Source: JAWXBG01 sp044375415
GTDB lineage: Bacteria > Bacteroidota > Bacteroidia > Flavobacteriales_D > Sanyastnellaceae
Direction of reading: 5' to 3'
Length of the DNA: 64,000 nt
NCBI GenBank assembly: GCA_044375415.1
Contig: JBILMS010000001.1
Span: 124,001-188,000 of the forward strand
The position numbers and the translations under genes are program-made. This document shows positions 8,371 through 16,643 of the stretch, piece by piece. Numbering within the stretch: the stretch's first letter is position 1; the number at the start of each line of letters is the position of its first letter. The notes beneath the pieces were generated by a model. The model made no database searches, was not told the origin of the DNA, and was given only the letters and a program-made list of their open reading frames with translations.

Positions 8371-9701
8371 CAGATGACACGGAGTGTTTCGGTAAATCTA
8401 ATACCAAGCGATGTAAGTTCGTCGAGCACAGGTTGGTAAATTTCTTTTTGCACGGGCATTAAAACGCCTTTCGTAGTAATTTTTCCATTCAATATCATTT
8501 TGGCCGCAATTGCCACAGGCAAGCCCACCGTGCGCGCCATACTAGTTTGAATTGCATCCGATCCAATATCCACGAGGGTGGCAATATGCTCGTACGTATT
8601 GCCTTCAAGTGTATATACAAACCTATGATACATTACCACCATATCTTTGTCTTCGGGGTTCAACTTCCACTTTTCTTCGAGTAGCCACTGCAGTGCCAGA
8701 GCCGGAGTACAAGTCTTAGATCCGATTTTACGATCCGAGAATAACCCCAGCCAATCGAGCATACTCATTACTTCGTCATCAACCCTATACGTTGCAATAA
8801 TGTAGGCCTTCAATGAACTTTCATCAGATTGCCCCGTGAAAGCACAGAGCAAATCACACCACGAAAGATTCTCCGGCTTTTCAATTTCAAAAGATTCATC
8901 GGTAAGTCCAATATTCACCAGAACATTCCAGGCCTTGCAGAAAGGAGATTTTCTGAGCGTACCACGAATAAGGGACGGGATAGCATCCAGTCCGTAAACA
9001 GACCTGTATTTTAGAGAATCCCGATTTGCGTACCCTTCAAATACTCCGTCATCACCCAAATCTATAGGGGTGGTTCGTTCAAATAAATGTTGGTAGGGAA
9101 TATAATTGTATCGGTGGTTTTGCAAGTATTTCGCTGATCCTCCGGCACCTGCCATTACAATGTTGCGCGGATTCCAACTGATTTTATAATGCCACGGATT
9201 GTTATCGCTTTCCGGCGCTACTAAGCCTCCTGTGAAAGACTCGAACGACTTCATTTCACCGCCTCTTTCTCTAATATTGTCGAGAATAGCCATTGCCGAC
9301 ATATGGTCTATTCCGGGGTCCAAACCCATTTCATTCAGAAAGATAACTCCTTTCCTAACCGCATCCGCATGTAAAAGCTGCATTTCCGGTGAAACGTAAC
9401 TCGGCGTTATCAGGTGCTTAGCCAGTTCAATACATAGTCCGGCTATGGCGGTATGCATAAAAGCCGGGAGCATTGAAATCACCAAATCTGACTGCGAAAT
9501 CTCTGATCTGCATAGATCTATGTTGTTCGCATCCAACCTAAACCACTCTATGCTCGCATATTCGGGAAAACGAGCTGCTGCCGTATCTGCATCCACATCA
9601 CCAACGCGGAGAAGCCAATTCTCCTGTTCACCGTGACTATAAAGGTATTGTATTAAAGTAGAGCTGGACTTTCCCGCACCCAAAAGCAGAATTTTTCTCA
9701 T
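8370..9701 (-). CDS. Saccharopine dehydrogenase family protein
   Basis: The 443-residue product starts with a Rossmann nucleotide-binding segment (ILLLGAGKSSSTLIQYL). It then has the substrate domain typical of saccharopine dehydrogenase (glutamate-forming)/saccharopine reductase, including NEMGLDPGIDHMSAM and SFTGGLVAPESDNNPWHYKISWNPRNIVMAG (given here as landmarks around residues 130-185). In lysine metabolism such enzymes interconvert saccharopine and aminoadipate semialdehyde plus glutamate. The exact reaction cannot be proven from sequence, and spermidine-pathway relatives exist. It is the first gene of the minus-strand run and has the best-matching promoter in the window directly upstream. 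Confidence 0.88.
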   Translation of the reverse strand: MRKILLLGAGKSSSTLIQYLYSHGEQENWLLRVGDVDADTAAARFPEYASIEWFRLDANNIDLCRSEISQSDLVISMLPAFMHTAIAGLCIELAKHLITPSYVSPEMQLLHADAVRKGVIFLNEMGLDPGIDHMSAMAILDNIRERGGEMKSFESFTGGLVAPESDNNPWHYKISWNPRNIVMAGAGGSAKYLQNHRYNYIPYQHLFERTTPIDLGDDGVFEGYANRDSLKYRSVYGLDAIPSLIRGTLRKSPFCKAWNVLVNIGLTDESFEIEKPENLSWCDLLCAFTGQSDESSLKAYIIATYRVDDEVMSMLDWLGLFSDRKIGSKTCTPALALQWLLEEKWKLNPEDKDMVVMYHRFVYTLEGNTYEHIATLVDIGSDAIQTSMARTVGLPVAIAAKMILNGKITTKGVLMPVQKEIYQPVLDELTSLGIRFTETLRVI

Positions 9702-9746
9702 ACAGAACGTTCATTAAAAGGCCGGATTATAAGGTCCGCCGGACGG

Positions 9747-9777
9747 CAAAGATAGAGGCAACAAGTCGCCCTTCAAA
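9747..9777 (-). promoter_or_regulatory. Promoter of the saccharopine dehydrogenase-ispH-mutL run
   Basis: On the minus strand this reads TTTG, a 19-nt spacer, then TATCTTTG. That is an exact match to the -33/-7 promoter described for Bacteroides and Flavobacterium. The start codon at 9701 lies about 45 nt further on. The -7 box is followed by CCGTCC, and the same 15-base string CTATCTTTGCCGTCC recurs in front of porV. Confidence 0.85.
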
Positions 9778-9866
9778 ACCCGCAATGGTTCGGCCATGCA
9801 GCATTTTGGCATAGCGTTGGTAAAAGGAAGACATATACTACTAAATTTAACCCAAATTTTTGACAC

Positions 9867-9983
9867 ATGAAACAGATCTTTACTTTAAGTCTTTTCGCAC
9901 TTTCATTTGTTGTTTCCGATGCCTTTGGTTTCAGTTCAAGCACAGAAGAACTGAATACCTACATCGAGTCAAAAGGCAAATAA
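9867..9983 (+). CDS. Small secreted peptide (38 residues)
   Basis: This short reading frame starts with ATG and lies alone in an otherwise empty 350-bp interval. The product begins MKQIFTLSLF, has a hydrophobic core and a likely signal-peptidase site after VSDAFG. A mature tail of about 18 polar residues ends in SKGK. I see no known family. It lies 68 nt upstream of the CsgG-type lipoprotein gene in the same orientation, so it may be a leader member of that transcript. The signal peptide is the main argument that it is real; a chance ORF is possible. Confidence 0.5.
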   Translation: MKQIFTLSLFALSFVVSDAFGFSSSTEELNTYIESKGK

Positions 9984-10051
9984 ATAATTGCAACCATTAG
10001 GTCCTGATAGACCAAGCTACTGTGTACTTTACCATTTTAAACGTTTGACAT

Positions 10052-11416
10052 ATGAAATACTTTACTCTCACCATCCTAGTCGCTACCCTGATCTATTCGT
10101 GTTCGGGCACTAAACACTTCACGAAGATGGCGGTAAAGCAGGAGGCTAGCGGATTGATAAATGAAGCAGCTGAAAGTTATTACAACGCGCTTCAACGTAA
10201 ACGCACCAACGTAGACGCACAAGTCGGAATGAAAAAAACCGGCCAATTGGTTTTGAATCAAAAACTCGGTGAATTCAGCAAGGAGAAGAGTTTTGGAGGC
10301 AAGAAAGAAGCTGTTTATGCTTTTCACGCAGCCCGCGACTATAAGGATAAAATCGCTCGAGTTGGGGTAACACTTGACATTGTTGATTTCTATACCAACG
10401 ACTATCGTGAAGTAAAAGACTCCTATATGGCCGATTTGTACGACGAAGGGGCTGCATTACTTGAGAATCAGAACTACACAGAAGCCGAAAAGAAGTTCAA
10501 TGAAATTAAGACACTCGATCCGGACTTTAAGGATACAAAAACACTTGGTGATGTTGCATACCTTGAACCATTGTACTCCGAAGGTATGAAATCGTTCGAA
10601 GCCGGCTTGTACAGAAGTGCCTATGACAGCTTTCAAAAAGTAATAGCGCGCAAAGCTGACTATAAAGATGCACGAGTAAGACAGCAAGAGAGTCTCGATA
10701 AGGGAACATATACCATTGCTTTGTTGCCTTATGAAAACGCAAGCGGTGTGCAAGGTATGGATGCAAAAATGAGTGCCTATACTTTAGAGGCGTTGACAAA
10801 AATCAAGGATCCATTTTTACGAGTTGTAGATAGGGAACACATGCAGGCTATATTGCAAGAGCAGAAACTGCAACTTTCCGGTGTAATCGACGAACAAACT
10901 GCAGTTCAAGTGGGAGAGTTAGTAGGAGCTCAAGCAATTCTTACGGGAACGGTATTGAGCTATGAGGCTCAAAATGGCAAGTTGCGCAATACCACCCGCA
11001 CAGGTTATGAATCTTACCGCGAAAAAAAGGTAAATGCGGAAGGTCAGGAGTACTTTGAAACGAAATACAAAAAGACATCCTACGTTGAATATTACAACGA
11101 CAGTCGTTGCCATATTGCGATACAATACAAACTAATTTCGCTTTCAACCGGAGAGTTGATTAAAACCGAGATAATGGAAAAAGATTCCAAAGACGAAGTG
11201 CTTTATGCCACCTATCAAGGTGACGCAGGAAATTTATATCCGGCCTCGCAAAGTGGTCCGAACTTAAGTGCACAAGATCGCAAATCTTTGATGAACATGA
11301 TCAACGGTAGACAGCAATTGCGCAGCGCTTCCGAATTGTCGAACGATCTATTTGATTCAATGTCAAAAAGTATGTCCGGACAAATTGAGGCAGTTGTAAG
11401 AAACTTGATAAAATAA
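10052..11416 (+). CDS. TPR-containing CsgG/LpoB-like lipoprotein
   Basis: The 454-residue product has a lipoprotein signal with the lipobox LIYSC (Cys17). Helical TPR-like repeats follow (about 30-65 and 130-215, with motifs YDEGAALLENQNYTEAEKKF and YSEGMKSFEAGLYRSAYDSFQ). A CsgG-type domain starts near IALLPYENASG (about 222) and includes FLRVVDREHMQAILQEQ and VGAQAILTGTVLSYE. CsgG-family proteins form outer-membrane secretion pores (curli), and relatives such as LpoB activate cell-wall synthases. Here the domain is fused behind TPRs and followed by two LPP20-type lipoproteins, so a multi-lipoprotein outer-membrane assembly is inferred. The stop overlaps the next start (TAATG). Confidence 0.85.
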   Translation: MKYFTLTILVATLIYSCSGTKHFTKMAVKQEASGLINEAAESYYNALQRKRTNVDAQVGMKKTGQLVLNQKLGEFSKEKSFGGKKEAVYAFHAARDYKDKIARVGVTLDIVDFYTNDYREVKDSYMADLYDEGAALLENQNYTEAEKKFNEIKTLDPDFKDTKTLGDVAYLEPLYSEGMKSFEAGLYRSAYDSFQKVIARKADYKDARVRQQESLDKGTYTIALLPYENASGVQGMDAKMSAYTLEALTKIKDPFLRVVDREHMQAILQEQKLQLSGVIDEQTAVQVGELVGAQAILTGTVLSYEAQNGKLRNTTRTGYESYREKKVNAEGQEYFETKYKKTSYVEYYNDSRCHIAIQYKLISLSTGELIKTEIMEKDSKDEVLYATYQGDAGNLYPASQSGPNLSAQDRKSLMNMINGRQQLRSASELSNDLFDSMSKSMSGQIEAVVRNLIK

Positions 11417-12840
11417 TGAGAAAGATGTTGACATATCAACATTCATACAACACCCGAAACATATTCGTGGGTTTGCTGTCGGCCTTGATTTTTGCTGTTG
11501 GTTGTGGCGGTGAAAAAAACGTAGTAGGTGGAAAAAATACTATCGTTTATGAACCTGCCCCGCAATGGGTTGGGCAGCGCCCCTTAAATTCATCCAATTA
11601 CATTGGCATTGGTAGTTGTTCCAAAATTTCGCAACCCCTGGACTATGCTGCTGTTGCCAAGAAAAATGCACTAAATGATCTTGCCACAGAAATAAGTGTG
11701 CGTGTTCAAGGAAACACCTTCCTGAATTCTCTCGAAGTGAATAAAAACTTTAGCGAAGAATTTATTTCCACCATAAGTACCAGTACAAACGAGGAAATTA
11801 AAGACTTCGAAGTAGCCGGAATTTGGGAGAATGAAAAAGAATATTGGATTTACTATCATCTGAACAAAGCGGAATACCAACGTCAGAAGATGGAGAAAAA
11901 GATGCAGGCCTTGAATGCTGCCAACGATTACTACATGAAAGGTTTGGAAGCGGAAAAAGTGGCAAATATTCCCACCGCCGTAGATCTTTATTTGAGAGGA
12001 CTCCTAGAAATGAAAGAATACTGGAGTGAAACCAATCCCTTTGTAAACGAAACCGGGAAGGAGATTTTTTTGGACAATGAAATTTATTCATCCATTCAAA
12101 GGGCGTGTAGTGGATTAGTGATTGAATTGTCTTCTGAGAAAATAGTGCTATCGAGGGAAAACCAATTTAACATCTCCTATAGTGCTCGAGTAACATACAA
12201 TGGAACTCCGGCTAAAGGTGTCAGCGTCATCTATAATTATGATAAAGGTCGATTTAGTAAACCTAAAGAATTGATCAGCGACGAAAAAGGATTGATTGCG
12301 GTTCCTGTCAGCGATATCGACCCTGCAGTAAAGCAAAATAATATGGAGCTGCGAATTAATGCCGATGTATTCGCCGGAAATGATTTAGATATAAAGATAA
12401 CGTCACCGCTTTTAAAGAACACTAAAACAGAAAAGAAACAGGTTCCTATCGATTTCGTATTACCCTCTTTTTACATTGCCAGCGATGAGAAAAATTTTGG
12501 TAATCAATCGGCTCACAGCACACTCTCTTCAGCCATGAAAAAATACTTGACCACACAAGGGCTCCGTTTTGTGGACAGTATAGATCAGGCAGACTATAGT
12601 ATTTCGATCAGTTCCAATACTACGCAAGGAGGGATGGCGCAGAGTTTTCACGTTGCTTATTTAGAAATGAGTATTTCTGTGAAAGAAAAAGTGAGCAGCC
12701 AAACAGTGTATGGCGAGTCGTTGAATAATATCAAAGGCCTCCAATTAAATTTTGATGCCGCCGGTATAGAAGCTTATAAAAAAGGGACCGAAAAGATAGA
12801 ATCTTCCATCGGGAAAGCCCTATTGGAAGCGATTTTGTAA
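11416..12840 (+). CDS. LPP20 family lipoprotein (long form)
   Basis: The 474-residue product starts in the TAATG overlap. Its signal peptide has the lipobox FAVGC (about residue 30). Residues about 45-165 look like an LPP20 domain: a short strand (YIGIGSCSK), AVAKKNALNDLATEISVRVQ, then a helix and KEYWIYYHLNKAEYQRQ. After a helical spacer there is a beta-rich region (about 235-340) and a C-terminal alpha/beta domain that contains ADYSISISSNT. LPP20 relatives include FlgP, which forms an outer-membrane ring around some flagella. No flagellar genes are seen here. It is translationally coupled to the CsgG-type protein, which supports a joint complex. Confidence 0.8.
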   Translation: MRKMLTYQHSYNTRNIFVGLLSALIFAVGCGGEKNVVGGKNTIVYEPAPQWVGQRPLNSSNYIGIGSCSKISQPLDYAAVAKKNALNDLATEISVRVQGNTFLNSLEVNKNFSEEFISTISTSTNEEIKDFEVAGIWENEKEYWIYYHLNKAEYQRQKMEKKMQALNAANDYYMKGLEAEKVANIPTAVDLYLRGLLEMKEYWSETNPFVNETGKEIFLDNEIYSSIQRACSGLVIELSSEKIVLSRENQFNISYSARVTYNGTPAKGVSVIYNYDKGRFSKPKELISDEKGLIAVPVSDIDPAVKQNNMELRINADVFAGNDLDIKITSPLLKNTKTEKKQVPIDFVLPSFYIASDEKNFGNQSAHSTLSSAMKKYLTTQGLRFVDSIDQADYSISISSNTTQGGMAQSFHVAYLEMSISVKEKVSSQTVYGESLNNIKGLQLNFDAAGIEAYKKGTEKIESSIGKALLEAIL

Positions 12841-12845
12841 TTTTG
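12838..12845 (+). promoter_or_regulatory. Putative -7 element for the short LPP20 lipoprotein gene
   Basis: TAATTTTG overlaps the stop codon of the upstream lipoprotein gene and is followed by GC, as at other -7 boxes here. There is no TTG at the expected -33 distance. It could give the third lipoprotein extra transcription, but read-through from the operon is equally likely. Confidence 0.35.
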
Positions 12846-12895
12846 GCACGATTCATGAAAATGCATAACAAACAATGACAATAAATACTACCATT

Positions 12896-13483
12896 ATGAA
12901 CGCGAAAATTTTTACCTCAGTTTTGATGATGGCCTCCATAGTTGTTTTTGGAGTAGCCTGTGGAAAGAAGAAAAAAGCCATTGAAGAACCTAAGCCTAAC
13001 GGGGAAGTTCTGATCAATGAATACTGCACCGGCGATAATTATAAAAGCACCTCGGAAGCATTCCGTGCTACTGCAACCGGTGAGTCTATGGACCGTGAGA
13101 CTGCCAAGAAAAAAGCAAGATCGAATGCACAGTCAGAAATGGCCAAGACCATCAACTCGACCATGAAGATTGTAGGTGACAACTATGTAAACTCAACTGA
13201 ATTTAACAACAAAGAAGAGATTACTGAAACCTTCCAAGAAATGTCAAGAACCTTGGTTGATCAAGAGTTGCGCGGAGCCATTGAGATCTGTGAGAAACTT
13301 ACTCAACGTGAAGACGGTACATTTGTAAGCTACATCGCGATTGAACTTTCAGGTCAAAAGATTGCAGACGCCTACAACTCGGGTCTTTCTAAAGACGAAA
13401 AATTGAAAGCCGATTACAACTACGAGAAGTTCAAAGAAACCTTTGAAAAGGAAATGGAAAAGTTCGAAGAAGGTCGCAAGTAA
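12896..13483 (+). CDS. LPP20-type lipoprotein (short form)
   Basis: I chose the ATG at 12896 because MNAKIFTSVLMM gives a normal lipoprotein signal with the lipobox FGVAC. An ATG at 12875 would add seven polar residues. The mature protein (about 175 residues) has a charged KKKK start. An LPP20-like core follows: ETAKKKARSNAQSEMAKTIN, then a helix, then FVSYIAIELSGQKIADAY. It ends in a highly charged helical tail (KETFEKEMEKFEEGRK). It is probably the third subunit of the neighbouring CsgG/LPP20 lipoprotein set, held at the inner face of the outer membrane. A terminator follows, which closes the cluster. Confidence 0.8.
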   Translation: MNAKIFTSVLMMASIVVFGVACGKKKKAIEEPKPNGEVLINEYCTGDNYKSTSEAFRATATGESMDRETAKKKARSNAQSEMAKTINSTMKIVGDNYVNSTEFNNKEEITETFQEMSRTLVDQELRGAIEICEKLTQREDGTFVSYIAIELSGQKIADAYNSGLSKDEKLKADYNYEKFKETFEKEMEKFEEGRK

Positions 13484-13502
13484 TCTTCGACAAATCAATA
13501 TC

Positions 13503-13531
13503 AAAAGCCCTCCGGAAACGGGGGGCTTTTT
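13503..13531 (+). terminator. Terminator of the CsgG/LPP20 lipoprotein cluster
   Basis: AAAAGCCCTCC (13503-13513) pairs with GGGGGGCTTTT (13520-13530), with one G-T pair, around a 6-nt loop; the run of T continues to 13531. It lies 20 nt after the last lipoprotein stop codon. Confidence 0.9.
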
Positions 13532-13576
13532 CAGTTTGGAGTTTGCGGGAATAGAAACAGAAGTTCGTTCAGTCTA

Positions 13577-13589
13577 GCCACGTAGTGGC
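13577..13589. repeat. Short perfect inverted repeat GCCAC-GTA-GTGGC
   Basis: This is a compact 5-bp-stem palindrome in the gap between the lipoprotein cluster and the convergent cytochrome-like gene. It has no T-tract. It could be an interspersed palindromic unit or a minor hairpin. Only one copy is seen in this window. Confidence 0.35.
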
Positions 13590-13615
13590 GACATCTGTTC
13601 CCGAAAAACCGCCAA

Positions 13616-14335
13616 CTAGTTATTCGGAGCTCCCGCGTTTACCCATTTCTCAATTTGAGTAATCTGGCACTCGGTTAGACCGGCGGAATTGTAAGGCATC
13701 AATACAGCACCATTTAACGCTTGCAAAGAATTCATCAAGGAACCGTTTAACGCCGAAGCCGAAATTTCTGCGTAATTGGTGAGAGATAAATTTCCATCCG
13801 GAGAGGTTCCGCTGTGACAACCTTGACAAGAATTTTCGATAATTGGAGATACAATAAGAGCGAAAGTTGAAACTAGGCTCGTATCACAATCAGCAATACA
13901 CGAATTATTCTGAGCTCCTTGGCCAATCCATAATGCGATCATGTCAATTTGTTCGGGACTCAGTGGACCGCCATTGTCAACGGGAGGCATCAAATCTTCT
14001 CCGGTCTCTGTGAGTACATCAAGTAATTCGCTGTCATTGGGATCATAAGGTGTAATAAGCCCTTCACTCATGATGTGTGCATATGAGTCTAACACCAAAT
14101 CTTCTTCATGGGTAATCGCATCGTGACAACCCACTTGGGCACAAGAAGATGCAATCAGCGGTAAGATCGAATTCTGAAAGTACACGGAATCCGGGTCGCA
14201 AGGATCCGGATTAACATAAGGAGGATTCACCACTCCTGGATCCACCGGCATAGGAATTTCATGTTTACAACCCACCATCATGAATGTGGAGATGATTAAT
14301 ATCCCTGCGAAAAATGAAAAAGAAGATGTTCTCAT
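13616..14335 (-). CDS. Lipoprotein with two c-type haem-binding-like motifs
   Basis: The 239-residue product has a lipobox (FMMVGC), a Pro/Asp-rich linker and two similar halves. The first half has CAQVGCH (spacing CX4CH) and the second has the canonical CQGCH. Each half is followed by a segment in the style LxxYAxI and LMPxxN, as in the cytochrome c domains found in many Bacteroidota and Planctomycetes lipoproteins. A role in periplasmic electron transfer, or simply a structural haem domain, is inferred. Only the second motif is the standard haem attachment site; the first would need an atypical CX4CH. The gene stands alone and converges with the lipoprotein cluster. Confidence 0.75.
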   Translation of the reverse strand: MRTSSFSFFAGILIISTFMMVGCKHEIPMPVDPGVVNPPYVNPDPCDPDSVYFQNSILPLIASSCAQVGCHDAITHEEDLVLDSYAHIMSEGLITPYDPNDSELLDVLTETGEDLMPPVDNGGPLSPEQIDMIALWIGQGAQNNSCIADCDTSLVSTFALIVSPIIENSCQGCHSGTSPDGNLSLTNYAEISASALNGSLMNSLQALNGAVLMPYNSAGLTECQITQIEKWVNAGAPNN

Positions 14336-14340
14336 AAGTA

Positions 14341-14348
14341 CAAAGTTA
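14341..14348 (-). promoter_or_regulatory. Putative -7 element of the cytochrome-like lipoprotein gene
   Basis: On the minus strand this reads TAACTTTG, with only 5 nt between its last base and the ATG. If used, the transcript would have essentially no 5' leader. No -33 TTG is found at the usual distance. Confidence 0.45.
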
Positions 14349-14880
14349 GTGCTTGTTACTGTGAATTTTGATGACCGACCTCAGGTCTGCTTTTGTTCCG
14401 GGACAACATTTACCAAGGATTACCCAACCTAGATTTTCGTCCCATGTGCAGTAGCAGGAATTCTTGCCGACCTGTGGTCAGTAATCAAGACTCAAGTTGG
14501 ACAAAGTTGGAGACTGTATTTGGAACAGGCAATTAATTGGCGATAGAAGACCAGGAACTATGGCTAAGGCAAATGCAGATAAACAATTAGTAATAAGTCA
14601 ATTGATTGGTGTTTTGATTAAAAAACATCGAATCATTCCAAATAGCTGAACAGGAAAAAAAGGACACCGAACAAGAAAAAGCGTCGGTATTACGATACTT
14701 GAAAACGTTGCGGAATTGTTTTAAGAATTATGTATTAAGAATTATGATCGTTTTCGTTTCGGACAACGACCGAATAAAATACAGATAGTTCTATACTATG
14801 CTTGTCTTCGTTTCCTTTGGGTCTTCTTCGGGACCCTTGGGTTCCAAAATGAAGAGGTGAATGTCCACGAAAGAATGAAA
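14349..14880. other. Intergenic stretch without a supported gene
   Basis: About 530 bp separate the cytochrome-like gene from icd. I see no credible reading frame. The stretch holds a direct repeat of TTAAGAATTATG (14721-14732 and 14735-14746) and two similar CCGACCT-containing segments near 14374 and 14468. A small hairpin GGGTC/GACCC lies near 14818-14836, 45 nt beyond the icd stop, without a convincing T-tract. It may be decayed sequence. Confidence 0.5.
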
Positions 14881-16110
14881 CTATTTGCTCATTCTGTTTC
14901 TCAATTCTGCATCGATAGCATCGAGAAAATCTTCGGTACTGAGATAATGTTCCTCTTTGGTTTTATCGCCATGGATACAGACCGCTAGATCTTTGGTCAT
15001 TTTTCCGGCTTCTACTAGATCGACACAAACCTTTTCCAATGTCTGCGCAAAACGTATAAGCTCATCGTTGCCATCCAATTTTCCACGGAACGCAAGACCC
15101 TGCGTCCACGCATAGATACTGGCAATCGGATTTGTAGAAGTTTTTTTGCCTTGTTGATGCTGGCGATAGTGACGTGTAACGGTACCATGAGCAGCTTCTG
15201 CTTCCATCGTTTTTCCGTCGGGAGTGATTAAGGCTGAAGTCATCAATCCAAGTGAACCAAATCCTTGAGCTACGATGTCGCTTTGTACATCTCCATCGTA
15301 GTTTTTGCATGCCCACACAAAACCGCCATCACTTTTGAGACAAAAGGCTACCATGTCGTCGATCAGGCGATGCTCGTACGTAATACCGGCAGCAGCCATT
15401 TTCTCCTTGTATTCGCTTTGATATACCTCTTCGAAAATGTCTTTAAAACGACCGTCGTACTTTTTGAGAATCGTGTTTTTACTTGAGAAATATAGATTCC
15501 AATTTCTCATCAGAGCCTGATTGAAGCAACTGCGGGCAAAACCGTAGATGCTTTCATCCGTGTTGTACATGGACAAAGCAACACCGTCACCTTCAAAATT
15601 GTAGACTTCCCATGTCTGAACTTCTCCCCCATCTTCGGGTGTAAAGGTCATCGTGAGTTTACCTTTTCCTTTTGTAACTGTATCTGTTGCCTTATACTGA
15701 TCTCCGAAAGCGTGACGGCCGATATTGATCGGTTTAGTCCAACCGGGAACGAGACGAGGAACATTGTTGCAGATAATTGGTTCGCGGAAAACGGTACCAC
15801 CGATAATATTTCGGATAGTACCATTGGGGCTTTTCCACATTTTTTTCAATCCGAACTCCTGTACACGTGCTTCGTCAGGTGTAATGGTAGCGCACTTCAC
15901 CGCAACGTTATATTTCAAAGTAGCTTCTGCCGACTCCACTGTCACACGATCTTCTGTAAGATCGCGGTTTTCAATACCAAGATCGTAGTACTTGATGTCT
16001 AATTCGAGGTACGGAAAAATAAGTTTGTCTTTAATGAATGTCCAAATGATACGGGTCATTTCATCACCGTCCATCTCGACGATCGGATTGGCTACTTTGA
16101 TTTTATTCAT
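14881..16110 (-). CDS. icd: NADP-dependent isocitrate dehydrogenase (eukaryotic-type homodimeric form)
   Basis: This enzyme oxidatively decarboxylates isocitrate to 2-oxoglutarate in the TCA cycle. The 409-residue protein has the subfamily-II IDH features: an N-terminal ANPIVEMDGDEMTRIIW, the substrate-binding SPNGTIRNIIGGTVFREPI region, the RLIDDMVA helix and C-terminal EAEAAHGTVTRHYR, which binds the NADP phosphate. This is the type shared with eukaryotes rather than the E. coli-type Icd. I place the start at the second Met (16110), because MNKIKVANP matches the family; 16119 would add three residues. ndk lies upstream with a 40-nt gap. Confidence 0.95.
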   Translation of the reverse strand: MNKIKVANPIVEMDGDEMTRIIWTFIKDKLIFPYLELDIKYYDLGIENRDLTEDRVTVESAEATLKYNVAVKCATITPDEARVQEFGLKKMWKSPNGTIRNIIGGTVFREPIICNNVPRLVPGWTKPINIGRHAFGDQYKATDTVTKGKGKLTMTFTPEDGGEVQTWEVYNFEGDGVALSMYNTDESIYGFARSCFNQALMRNWNLYFSSKNTILKKYDGRFKDIFEEVYQSEYKEKMAAAGITYEHRLIDDMVAFCLKSDGGFVWACKNYDGDVQSDIVAQGFGSLGLMTSALITPDGKTMEAEAAHGTVTRHYRQHQQGKKTSTNPIASIYAWTQGLAFRGKLDGNDELIRFAQTLEKVCVDLVEAGKMTKDLAVCIHGDKTKEEHYLSTEDFLDAIDAELRNRMSK

Positions 16111-16149
16111 GCTATGCAAAAGTGCAGAATGATGTATTTTAATTTCTAA

Positions 16150-16569
16150 TTAGACATGCTCACGCTGAGAGAAGAAAAATGCTCCTTCGATCAGTGCATT
16201 TTCATCGCTGTCGCTACCATGAACTGCATTTGCAGCGATGCTTTCAGCAAAGCGGCGACGAATGGTACCTTCTTCAGCTTTCTGAGGATCGGTAGCACCA
16301 ATGAGTTTGCGGAATTCTTCTACGGCATTTTCTCTTTCAAGAACGGCAGCAACGATAGGACCACTGGTCATATAGTCTACCAATTCACCGAAGAAAGATC
16401 GCTCGCTGTGGACTGCATAAAAACGACCGGCCTCTTCTTTGCTGAGTTGGGTCAATTTCATTGCTTTAATTTTAAATCCTGCACCAATTATCTGGTCGAG
16501 GATTTTTCCTGTGTGACCTGCGCCGGTGGCATCAGGTTTAATCATAGTAAATGTGACGTTCGAAGCCAT
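16150..16569 (-). CDS. ndk: Nucleoside diphosphate kinase
   Basis: Ndk transfers the gamma-phosphate between nucleoside tri- and diphosphates through a phospho-histidine. At 139 residues it has the normal family length. It begins with TFTMIKPDA and contains the active-site motif NAVHGSDSDENA with the catalytic His near residue 117. The nearby GAT and RRRFAE segments hold the nucleotide-binding Arg residues. A well-formed promoter lies directly upstream. icd follows in the same direction after 40 nt, so the two may be co-transcribed. Confidence 0.97.
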   Translation of the reverse strand: MASNVTFTMIKPDATGAGHTGKILDQIIGAGFKIKAMKLTQLSKEEAGRFYAVHSERSFFGELVDYMTSGPIVAAVLERENAVEEFRKLIGATDPQKAEEGTIRRRFAESIAANAVHGSDSDENALIEGAFFFSQREHV

Positions 16570-16595
16570 AGATTCAAGCTTTTTTTAATGAGCGG

Positions 16596-16625
16596 CAAAA
16601 CTAGACACGAATTGACTAAGTACAA
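16596..16625 (-). promoter_or_regulatory. Promoter of ndk
   Basis: On the minus strand this reads TTG, a 19-nt spacer, then TAGTTTTG followed by CC. The ndk ATG is 26 nt downstream of the -7 box. Spacing and both boxes fit the Bacteroidota consensus. Confidence 0.75.
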
Positions 16626-16643
16626 GACACAAGATAGAAAAAA

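Noticed and set aside
14560..14649. 29-residue ATG-started frame in the cytochrome-icd gap
   Set aside because: No signal peptide, no promoter and no neighbour in operon distance; length is within chance expectation.
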